Source of the DNA: Tubiluchus corallicola
Taxonomy: Eukaryota > Priapulida > Priapulimorpha > Priapulimorphida > Tubiluchidae
Assembly (NCBI GenBank): GCA_030141605.1
Contig: JAQGDQ010000177.1
Span: 420,001 to 444,220, forward strand
DNA: 24,220 nucleotides
Reading direction: 5' to 3'
Part shown: positions 1 through 8,227 of the stretch, in pieces
How the letters are laid out: every line of letters starts with the position of its first letter
Position numbering within the stretch: position 1 is the first letter of the stretch
Position numbers and translations under genes: made by a program
The notes under the pieces: generated by a model
Told to the model about the DNA's origin: nothing
What the model saw: the letters and a program-made list of their open reading frames with translations, nothing else
Database searches by the model: none

Positions 1-188
1 GCAAAATTCATCTTTCCCGATTGACGTACCAATGTTCCAAGCCCATTGAAAAGAGGGAGAGGAAATTTTTCATTAGCATCTAAGAGTACGTTTCTTATTG
101 GACATTTTATAAAAATCATATACCAACAAGTTGGATAAAATTCACAGTCGTTAAAACTCAAATTAGTCTTTAGAGGATTTTTTGTAGA

Positions 189-431
189 AAACTCGTCGTT
201 AATCAACCAGTTAACAAAAAATAAATTCAAAAGTAGTTGATCTGGAGACAGCAGAAACAGAGGACGAAAACAGTTGGACCTATGGTTTAGAAGAATAATA
301 TAATTTTGAGTTGAACTTATATTATTCTTCTAAACCATAGGTCCAACTATTTTTGTCCTCTGTTTCTGCTGTCTCCAGATCAACTACTTTTGGATTGATT
401 TTTTGTTAACTGGTTGATTAACGACGAGTTT
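189..431. repeat. Near-perfect 115-bp inverted repeat (foldback) with 13-nt loop
   Basis: Left arm 189-303 and right arm 317-431 are reverse complements with 111 of 115 positions matching and no indels, separated by a 13-base spacer (304-316). The 12-mer TGAGTTGAACTT occurs across the spacer (307-318) and again directly after the right arm (433-444), so the right arm is bracketed by a direct repeat. No ORF, poly-A tail or target-site duplication was found at the outer ends. It could be a foldback element, or an inverted duplication made by template switching. Confidence 0.93.
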
Positions 432-444
432 ATGAGTTGAACTT

Positions 445-1650
445 TAAAACTTCAAATTTTCTAGGTATTTACAATCATGGTTTCCATGATTCTTGTAATA
501 ATCAATTTAGAAAAGTAATAATACATTCTTTAATTTCCATGATATTCCTAAATCGTTTTTTATACCATTCTGCGTAGTGCAAGCTGAAGAGCACTCAGCT
601 GCAGGACTACTCAAAAAGATGATTGAGACTATGAGCAAAGCTTGGCCTTTTAACATAAATGACATACATAAGTCAACATATTATTATATGTCTTTACTCG
701 TGTTATTGCTACACACGAACGTAGATTTGTAAAAAATTCGCACTAACAGTGACCTATCCACGAGCTTGAAGTTTTAATTGTGAACTAGATTTTTTCGAAA
801 GGGTAGGCTGCAGCACATAGCTGTGCCTGCAAAAACTCAAAGCTTGAAGCAATAGTAGTAGTGCTAGTGGTGATAGCAGCAGCACCACCAGCAGCAGCAG
901 CACCACCACCAGCAGCAGCAGCAGCAGCAGCAATAGTAGCAGATTTATTATCCATAATAAATTGCATGCTTTTCTACAACAGGTTAATTTTTACAATTAA
1001 TAAAAATTTACGAAGCATTTTTGATTATAATGACGTGTATCGCGTCAGATTAAATATTTCAATGACCATAGAAATTATCTTTGCTCGTCAATTATACAAA
1101 ATATACAAAAGCTCGTCAATTTTAAACGTATACTCGTGTATGTAGTAGACATTTCGCAAATTTGTATATTCTATGAAAACTGTGTATTAGATCAGGGAGA
1201 CCGCAATTTCCAATTTTACATAATTTCCGTCTGAGTTCAGTTCTTTTACACCTCTGAACGAAATGCTCCTCATCCTCTAAAAATTTATTCGGTTGGCAGA
1301 ATTCACAGGAATTGGCAGGAATTCGTTCCTCTTTAGGTTTTCGTTGCCTTCGGCCCTTTTCAATTGCCAGATCATGATCACGTCATCGTACAACATTTCA
1401 ATAGGCTGCGGTAAACAATTTTTTATCATCACAAAATCCACAAGTTAAATATGGGTTTGTGCTCAAATAATACTGGTGACCGTCTTTGTGTTACTGCTAC
1501 ACGTATCTGCTTTCTTAGGTCGACCTTGTCCTTTTTCTATTTTCACTAGAATTATACTTGTCAACCAAAGACTTTAAATACCAAAGTATCACATTTGTGT
1601 ACCTTAACTTTTTAAAATTTGTACAAAACTCAAAATTTACCTTTTATTTC
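445..1650. other. Upstream non-coding region
   Basis: AT-rich DNA between the foldback and the receptor exon. Apart from the trinucleotide repeat at 851-941 I see no gene or named element. A non-coding first exon or promoter of the receptor could lie here but cannot be pinpointed. Confidence 0.5.
851..941. repeat. Imperfect trinucleotide repeat (AGC/ACC/AGT)
   Basis: Runs of AGC and ACC triplets, with AGT triplets at the edges, form a simple repeat of about 90 bases. Both strands stay open for 60-94 codons and give alanine-rich peptides, an artefact of the repeat rather than a gene. Confidence 0.9.
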
Positions 1651-1652
1651 AG

Positions 1653-1688
1653 TTGATTGATCCATGACTTGGAGAAGACGGACCAGTT
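1653..1688 (+). other. 5' leader (UTR) part of the receptor exon, after a splice acceptor
   Basis: A pyrimidine-rich tract ending in TTTATTTCAG (AG at 1651-1652) lies 36 bases before the receptor ATG. It looks like a 3' splice site, so the receptor mRNA probably has at least one upstream non-coding exon, or receives a trans-spliced leader if the organism uses one. The sequence cannot separate these two options. No matching donor was identified upstream in the window. Confidence 0.55.
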
Positions 1689-1735
1689 ATGGGGTCCCAC
1701 GTCATCCACGGGAACGGATTCGAGAACATTACTGA
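1664..1735 (+). promoter_or_regulatory. Short upstream ORF overlapping the receptor start
   Basis: An ATG at 1664 opens a 23-codon frame that ends in TGA at 1733-1735, so it overlaps the receptor start in another frame. Its Kozak context is weak (T at -3, A at +4) while the receptor ATG has G at -3 and G at +4. Leaky scanning to the receptor ATG with some damping of output is the expected effect. This is inference; uORFs are common in receptor mRNAs and this one may be incidental. Confidence 0.35.
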
Positions 1736-3335
1736 TATCGCAAACTACACTGCGGAGTGGTTTTACGATGACGTCATCAGCAGCGGGTATTTTAATGACA
1801 CGTTGAAGGCCAACAATACCCAAGATGACAATGTCTTGGATGACGTCATCAATTATTGTGTTTCAGTGGTGGCGTTCTTTACCATTGTTTCAACTGTGTG
1901 TGGTAACATTCTGGTGGTGGCCGCCGTCCTTTCGGAGAACCGTCTCCGAAAAATTGGCAATTCTTTTATCGTTAGTTTGGCAGTTGCAGACTTGCTAGTA
2001 GGATTGGTGGTGACGCCTATATCATTGGCGTACCAGTTAAATGGAAGTGTGTGGAAATGGGGGAAGATCATGTGTGACTTCTGGGTGTCGATGGACGTTG
2101 TCTGTTGCACAGCCAGTATTCTAAATCTCTGTGTCATCAGCGTGGACCGATACTACGCCATTACTCAGCCTCTACAATACGTGTACAAACGGACGCCTGG
2201 GCGCGCTGCAATTATGATAACATTTGTGTGGACGTTTTCATTCGTGATCGCTTTACCACCATTGCTAGGGTGGCGCGAGCATCGGCCCGAAGTCATCACT
2301 CTTTGTATTATTAGTCAAGACAAAGGCTACACGGTATTTTCTACTGTGGGTGCATTTTACTTGCCTTTAATAGTCATGATTACAGTGTACGTACGAATAT
2401 ATTTAGCTACGTTACAAAGAAAGAAACATTGGATTCCTGGACCTGGCTCTAGTCACGTGACCTGCCATGATTCCACCTACTACACAGAAAGCTCTCCTTC
2501 GCGCACATCGCCGTATAATTCCGTCGTGGATGTTGAGTTAAGAAACTCTAAGGACACATTCGCGAAGCCGGGCGGGTCATTCCGGCTTGCTGCTGGGGTG
2601 CGACGCTTTTCCTACCGGTGGAGTAGCCGGAGGTTGTCCCGTTCAAAACTAGCAAAAATGCCACTAGGGCGACAGCACTCTTCCGAAACGACTTTGCAAA
2701 GTCCGGAAGCAAAGCGCCAAATAAGTCCAACATTTCAAGTGTCAAGTCCAGTCGCAAAACGGCTTGCATCATATCGGCCACCCAGAGAAAGGCATTCATC
2801 AGATGACGTCTCTCCTCCAATGGGAAGACGTCTTTCATTATCGAGCAGCGTCACGGAACCAATCAGCGCTAATGCGACTCCCCGAACAGAGGAACAAAGC
2901 ACCGAAGACTTCTACGTTGCCAGCGCCCCCACTGATCCGTGCATCAGGAATCTTTCTGTGCGAGAAAATGGAAACCATATCATCTACGATGACGACGTTG
3001 CGCCAGATTTACCTCAACCAAAAGTCAAGAAGAAGAAGCGAATATCAGTAAACCAGGAAAAGCGGGCAGCGAAGACTCTGGGGATCATAATGGGGTGCTT
3101 TGTTTTGTGCTGGCTACCCTTTTTCTTGGTCGCCATCATACAACCTCTTTGTTCCCATTGTCACGTGCCTGAGTTGTTGTTTCTAGTGCTGACGTGGCTG
3201 GGGTACGTGAATTCTGCTTTGAACCCCGTGATTTACACTTTCTTTAACCGGGACTTCCGGCGGGCGTTTGGGCGCATGGTGTGCTGCTGTTTGAACAAGA
3301 AGGCGCGTCATCGTAATTCGGACGTGCGAATGTAA
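1689..3335 (+). CDS. Class A biogenic-amine GPCR, serotonin (5-HT1/5-HT5)-like
   Basis: Seven-transmembrane plasma-membrane receptor of 548 residues, complete in one exon. Seen: GN73 (TM1), D101 (SLAVAD, TM2), C129, the amine-binding aspartate D136 and DRY153-155 (TM3), W181 and PPLLGW (TM4), ECL2 C206, FSTVGAFYLP with S218/T219/A222 (TM5), CWLPFF474-479 (TM6), a CSHC pair (C488, C491) in ECL3, W503, Y506 and NPVIY512-516 (TM7), then CCC532-534, a likely palmitoylation site. D136 with W503/Y506 marks aminergic receptors. Ser-Thr-Ala in TM5 is the 5-HT1A-type pattern, whereas catecholamine receptors usually carry Ser at A222's position. NxS/T sites lie at N13, N19, N36, N42 and N118. The third intracellular loop (about 240-458) is long and basic, with RRxS/KKRxS sites at S308, S317, S383 and S453 and several SP sites. 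A long third loop with a short tail is typical of Gi/o-coupled amine receptors. DRYYAI replaces the usual DRYWAI. The start has a good Kozak context (G at -3, G at +4). Octopamine/tyramine or another amine ligand cannot be excluded. Confidence 0.96.
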   Translation: MGSHVIHGNGFENITDIANYTAEWFYDDVISSGYFNDTLKANNTQDDNVLDDVINYCVSVVAFFTIVSTVCGNILVVAAVLSENRLRKIGNSFIVSLAVADLLVGLVVTPISLAYQLNGSVWKWGKIMCDFWVSMDVVCCTASILNLCVISVDRYYAITQPLQYVYKRTPGRAAIMITFVWTFSFVIALPPLLGWREHRPEVITLCIISQDKGYTVFSTVGAFYLPLIVMITVYVRIYLATLQRKKHWIPGPGSSHVTCHDSTYYTESSPSRTSPYNSVVDVELRNSKDTFAKPGGSFRLAAGVRRFSYRWSSRRLSRSKLAKMPLGRQHSSETTLQSPEAKRQISPTFQVSSPVAKRLASYRPPRERHSSDDVSPPMGRRLSLSSSVTEPISANATPRTEEQSTEDFYVASAPTDPCIRNLSVRENGNHIIYDDDVAPDLPQPKVKKKKRISVNQEKRAAKTLGIIMGCFVLCWLPFFLVAIIQPLCSHCHVPELLFLVLTWLGYVNSALNPVIYTFFNRDFRRAFGRMVCCCLNKKARHRNSDVRM

Positions 3336-4185
3336 GATCCAGTCAATGTCCAGCCTTAAAAATGACCAGGCCTAATAATAGAACGTGAATCTGTTAACAA
3401 TGAATTCTTATTATTAAGGAGGGTGGCAACTTACTTACATTCGACTAAAAATGGTTACTTGTCTATATCCGCTTGTCAATTAACATTTTGCGCTAGATTT
3501 TTCTACGTCTTGAAGATATACAGCGGGAAGCAGTCCTGGAAAATAAGACAAAGAAAAAACTGAGAAATGTGATCTACATACTGCAAAGTAACTAAAACAG
3601 TCAGTTTTTGAAATTCTCTTTGTTATGCAGCGCCAATTCTAGTTAGTAGATAGATGGGTGTCCGTCGGAAAAACTGATTTTGCCCGATTTCGTTACTCCG
3701 TCTTGGCTTAACTATTTCTGGGGCACATGAAGGGCTAAAAACGGTTATCTTAGAGAATTACCTTCAATTCTGTGACAATCAAACAAGAATAAAGAAAATG
3801 ATAAGTTTTAGTCCGGCCACAACGATTCACTCCCAGCTTCATGCTGTTAAGTTCTATTTTAGTTCTGTATAACATTTTTGTCATTACATACAGCGCATGC
3901 GCGCAAAACAGCTGATTAAGCTACTTTTGTTTACGTATCCAAGGACACGGGTGTTATGCCAAGTTACAGCAAGTCAAAGCATACAAGAAAAAACAAAACT
4001 TATTTTTTTGTATTAAAGATTGCTGAAACTTCTTGTTATATTATATTGAAATATAAGACTTAACGAGCAGCTTATGGGACATACACAATCATGTAATAAA
4101 ATCATACTCGATAAATGTACTTAGGTATCATTTTACATATACTTCTGTAATGTACAATAAAAGTTTTATAATATACAATATTATT
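3336..4185 (+). other. Probable 3' UTR of the receptor gene
   Basis: The sequence after the stop becomes AT-rich and non-coding, with no splice-like interruption evident. It contains a GCGCATGCGC palindrome (3893-3902, an NRF1-like word) and ends in a stretch with several poly(A) signals. The 3' boundary is inferred from the AATAAA at 4156-4161 and is approximate. Confidence 0.5.
4156..4161 (+). terminator. Candidate poly(A) signal of the receptor gene
   Basis: AATAAA, about 820 bases past the stop codon. It is followed by an AT-rich stretch and a T/G-rich element at about 4203-4219 (GGTGTTTTGTCTGTT), the layout expected of a cleavage and polyadenylation site. Alternative AATAAA hexamers are at 3788-3793, 4095-4100 and 4603-4608, so transcripts with different 3' ends are possible. 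In AT-rich DNA the hexamer is frequent by chance. Confidence 0.45.
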
Positions 4186-5465
4186 TATTATTCAATGTTA
4201 AAAGGTGTTTTGTCTGTTTATCGCCATTAATTCATATTTATTTTTTGTATCTACTGTTTCATATAGGCCTAAATATATGTAGGGCCTAGTCAGCAGCTAA
4301 TGCCATTGTTAAAACATTTCTGCAAAAAAACGAGCCACGTGGGACGAATTAGTAATTGCAATAAGTTACGTACAGTTGTTTGTAGGAATTACTGTGTATC
4401 ATTAAGCATTCCACCTTTTTCGCATTGTTACTGACTGATTAAAACTCATAGTCTGCACATAGCGATTTTATTATAGACATGATTTGTTTTAGTTATTGGC
4501 TTATAGCCTGTATGTCCAAGTCCTATGCGTACATGAGAAATGTTATTAATCCTGGCTTTTCACTCATTGTATGGTTATATGCTTGTGATAAAATTTGTTC
4601 TAAATAAACGACTTTTGATTAATTAATTACCAAGTAAGTATTTAGTGAATATTTTTGAAAGTTTTGTCATACTATAGTATATGCAGCATAACAATGTGAA
4701 AAAATAATAGTTAAAGAATAAGACATTGTCTCAGAACATAAAAAATAGAAACAATCAATTTCGAAAATGCTTTGTGCAAAATAATAAAATCTTGAATTCA
4801 CTAAAATATTATACAATTCATTTCGTAGCCTAAAGCTTGCGTTCCCATGAAAAAAAGATTTGTAACATCGTTTATCAGACAATTCATGAATATTGATATT
4901 ATCAGAGATCAATATTTCCTTGATTTTGACAAGCATCAGGTGCAATTTGTAGGCAACTGTAGCTTACAAACTAGAATAAAGAAGCAAACACGTTGGCCAA
5001 TGATCTATATTGGCCATTACTGAGCTTCTGCTGAATCCATGAAGTAGTTTATTCATCATGTGTTTTTTACCAGAAAGGCCCCTGTCTGTTTTCAATCCAT
5101 TTTTGTAGGTGAGAGTTAGGCTAATATCGCCACGGCTTTGCAAACATTCTTTAATTGCAGAAATCGTCGGTCAGTCTAATCCAGAAGTAAGATAATCAGA
5201 AACTGGGAAACTTCAGGCAAGTCAGTGTGTCATTCAGGATGTAGTTTAGATGATCGATCATATAATTAAATCAACGTATTGAACGAGTTGGACATATCAG
5301 ATGAAGAGACGAAATAAGATCAGATTAATGTGTGCAGGAGCGCTTGCTTGGGGTGCGTGCGTGCCTGTCTAATGGTGTGCATTTTTTGCATCAACGGAGA
5401 AACAATTTCGGTAGGTAGGTCAATCAGTCAATTAGTATTTAAAACAAAGTATATATTTAGTTATT
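4186..5465. other. Non-coding spacer
   Basis: AT-rich intergenic-looking DNA with short ORFs only and no recognisable element beyond a spare AATAAA at 4603-4608. Confidence 0.5.
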
Positions 5466-5469
5466 GGAG

Positions 5470-5494
5470 TCAGAGAGAGAAAAGAAAGCGACAG

Positions 5495-5551
<57 letters not shown>

Positions 5552-5660
5552 GAGAGGGGGAGAGAGAGAGAGAGAAAGGGAGAGAGAGACAGAGAGTGAG
5601 GGGGGGAGTATGAGAGGAAAAAGGAAGGCGAAAGAGTGGGGAAGGAAAGACGGAGAGATA
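5470..5660. repeat. AG-rich (purine) microsatellite tract
   Basis: A long (AG)n stretch, purest at about 5501-5543, with AGAC, GGGGG and AAAG interruptions. One strand is almost all purine for about 190 bases, a composition able to form triplex (H-) DNA. The Arg/Glu and Leu/Ser ORFs across it are translation artefacts. Confidence 0.95.
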
Positions 5661-6878
5661 AAGTGTACTATAAGTGGATCGTTTTTCATCATTCTGATCA
5701 GTTTAAATTTTCATGTTGTACACAGCCATAGTACTATGCTACCGGCTAAAATAAGCCTCTGATTCTTTGATCTCTGAATCGAAATCGAATCGGAGTGCTA
5801 CTCCTTACAGCCATTATCCGCCGAAGATTCTAGAAGGGAATGAGATCAGACAGCATTATGTTGCAAGTCTAATCTTGCAAAACTTGATTGCTTTGCTTGG
5901 AAAATCAGAAATTTATTAAGTTTCGGCATCTGGGATTGAGGAACGGAGAAGATAAATAGAAATCGGACATAATATAGTAGGAATTGGCATAATTGGAAAC
6001 CTTCAATCAGTTCAAGGGGGTTTCTGACTCAAGGGAAAGTGGACACTACGCATGCGCTTATAATTATATCGATTTTTACGATCCCAAACGACTTTTGTTC
6101 GACAGTATTTACATATGGGATTGAGGGTTCATTGTTATGCAACCCATGGTTAAAACTACAACTTTCTAAGAACTACTTTGACTCAGTTAAGGCTAGAAAA
6201 TCTAAATAAAAATATTCAAGGTCGTTTAATATAGGTCACCTGCTCACAAATTTATACATGGGGAAAATGTGTTAATTCGTGAATATGACTCTAATCTTTC
6301 AACACTTAACAGGTTGTTACGACTTTTCGCGCCTGCTAATGTCAAGTGTTTTAAAGTTCAGAGGCTGTAACACTTACCAGCCGTAAATTTAACGTGTCAT
6401 ACTAACAGCAGAAGTTCCTAGGCGTTAAGGTGTTGTTATTAAAATTATCATAAACACATGTATAAGAAGATGATTAGCGCCTAAATTATTTAGCTTTGTC
6501 AAAGGTCACGTGTTAGTCAAGACCAGTAGCTTCGCGTATTATCTTTAAAAACGGGAGTAAAACAACAAAGTTTATACCATGTGCTTTTTGTTACAAAAAA
6601 AGAAAGAATAAGTCGCTTATCGCCTACAGGGCTTCCAGAAAAGTCTGATCATTATGATAAATGCGATTTAGTACATTTTCTGAATCATGATTTTCACTCG
6701 TCAGACCTACCAACATACGGAGAACTGTTTTCTGTTCTGTTTTGTGAGCGATGGCGATTATGGTTCGCAGCAATAACTCTTACTAATATTAATCTTTTTA
6801 TGGTTTTGACATACATATTTATTAAGCGCGGGTGACAAACACAGTCTTTACGCTGCACGTGCGACTGCAATGTAGCAT
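5661..6878. other. Non-coding spacer
   Basis: No gene or repeat family recognised. An 84-codon frame at 6581-6835 has no visible domain and AT-rich codon use. A CGCATGCGC word sits near 6049. Confidence 0.45.
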
Positions 6879-6896
6879 GCTGCTGCCATCTATTGG
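6879..6896 (-). promoter_or_regulatory. CTCF-like motif, copy 1
   Basis: On the minus strand this reads CCAATAGATGGCAGCAGC. It agrees closely with the bilaterian CTCF core (CCAnYAGRKGGCAGC type), including the downstream GCAGC. CTCF is a zinc-finger insulator and architecture protein. The call rests on motif match alone. Confidence 0.45.
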
Positions 6897-6899
6897 CGG

Positions 6900-7860
6900 C
6901 TCTCTGATTTTTATTCTTCAAACGTAGTTGCCATTAACTCAAAAAGGCAAAATTATACACGTAACGCTGTAGCCTGTTTAGTTACTGCCTTAGTACTTTA
7001 CTTTTAACTTTTTAATTTTTTGCCATTTCCAGAAGAAAAACATTGTCAAAAGTTGTGCATGCTATTTCTTCATTTCTCTCTGCTAACGATAGGTTTTTTA
7101 TTTAAAACGAACAAGAAAATTTTGTCCGATTTTGCAATTTCCTAATAATAATGTGAAACTTATAGTAATAATTATAAAAAGTTGTGTGTATCTGTGTGCG
7201 TGTGTGTTCGTGTGATGTACACGTAATGTGTAATATAATGAATACTCTATGGTTTTGGACAGAACAATGACAACTAAAAGGGGAAGGAAAATACTTTTAA
7301 CTTCATCCTCTCCTTTTCTTGAATTCTTGTATTGTTTTATATGTATGTATAATGTATTTTATACTAATGTGTGCAAAGTTTACGTGTAATATGTAATGGT
7401 TTTTAACTCATTGAAAACATAAATGATTTTACAAATTTAATTTATGTGTATGTGTGACTATGTAAATGTAAAGATATTTTTAAAAAATTGGGATAGACCC
7501 AACCACCTACCCGATAAACATAAAATATTTGATTTAGAATTTAGTAATCACCTTGCAGTTAGACAGCCCAGACTATAATAAAGCACAGTCTTCCCATAAT
7601 TATCATTTTTACACAAAAAATGCACAACGTTATGAAAAAAATTCATTTGCAGTACACGTGAGATAAATATCGCCATCATTATCATCACGTGCCCATCATG
7701 TCTGTTGTAGACACTGGGCAGGCAGAATTCGAAAATAAAAGAAATCTGCCCTCAAGTAGGTAAACAAAGCAGTAATCCAGCAAAAAAACTAGAGCTTCAG
7801 CTGTGCCAGTTTATGATTATGCTGCTTCGATATAGATTTTTAGACACCTTGGAAACTTGT
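6900..7860. other. Non-coding spacer between the two CTCF-like sites
   Basis: AT-rich, with a short GT-rich stretch at about 7183-7235 (TGTGTG-type words). No gene seen. Confidence 0.45.
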
Positions 7861-7861
7861 C

Positions 7862-7879
7862 GCTGCTGCCATCTTATGG
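7862..7879 (-). promoter_or_regulatory. CTCF-like motif, copy 2
   Basis: On the minus strand this reads CCATAAGATGGCAGCAGC. It shares AGATGGCAGCAGC exactly with the copy at 6879-6896 and has the same orientation, but matches the 5' half of the consensus less well. It lies about 300 bases before the candidate second-gene first exon. Confidence 0.35.
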
Positions 7880-7899
7880 ACGAAAGTCGCACTACTCAA

Positions 7900-8184
7900 G
7901 CCACACACTAAAATCCACCAAGCAACACCAAACAGTTAACAGCTGTACAGTTGGGACGCGTTAACATTAAGTTGTGCGCGTTGTAGTGAATGAATACGTG
8001 TGCAGAGTGGTTGGGCCGTTGATACTAAAACGGTTAGGATATGAAAGTTAATCATGTTTTCATAGAGGCGACGCGATGATTTCGATTAAAACAAGTGGAT
8101 TTCAGCGCTAGTGTTTGTGGATTACAGAGAACTGGATTACTTTTGTTTCAACAGGATTTCTGGATTAATTCGATTATTCCCAAA
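7900..8184 (+). promoter_or_regulatory. CpG-enriched promoter/5' leader of candidate second gene
   Basis: CpG words are visibly denser here than in the surrounding DNA (ACGCG, GCGCG, GGCGACGCG, TTCG). The segment leads into an ATG with a strong Kozak context and then a splice donor. Three GGATTA words (8119-8124, 8134-8139, 8162-8167) and two GGATTT words sit in the last 90 bases; GGATTA is the complement of TAATCC, bound by Otx/Pitx/Gsc-type K50 homeodomains. The transcription start was not located and no clear TATA box was seen. Confidence 0.35.
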
Positions 8185-8227
8185 ATGGATAACGTATCTC
8201 GTGTTGAAGGCTGGCTGCAAATGACAG
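8185..8227 (+). CDS. Candidate first coding exon of an unrecognised gene (partial)
   Basis: ATG at 8185 in an excellent Kozak context (CAAAATGG) starts a 43-base open stretch reading MDNVSRVEGWLQMT, then runs straight into ACAG|GTAAGA, a near-ideal 5' splice site, at 8227/8228. The intron would be phase 1, splitting a codon whose first base is G. The sequence before it is CpG-enriched, as expected of a promoter and leader. I do not recognise the peptide and it is too short for a domain call. The next exon is not confidently found in the following 16 kb, so the first intron may run past the window. It could also be a chance combination of ATG and donor. Confidence 0.45.

Noticed and set aside
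861-1145. Alanine-rich open frame over the trinucleotide repeat (and its minus-strand partner)
   Set aside because: The open frame comes from AGC/ACC triplets; the rest of the peptide is AT-rich and shows no domain.
3893-3902. NRF1-type promoter (GCGCATGCGC)
   Set aside because: A single palindrome in the probable 3' UTR, without other promoter features or a following gene start.
5330-5692. Arg/Glu-rich plus-strand and Leu/Ser-rich minus-strand frames
   Set aside because: They are the translation of the AG microsatellite and nothing else.
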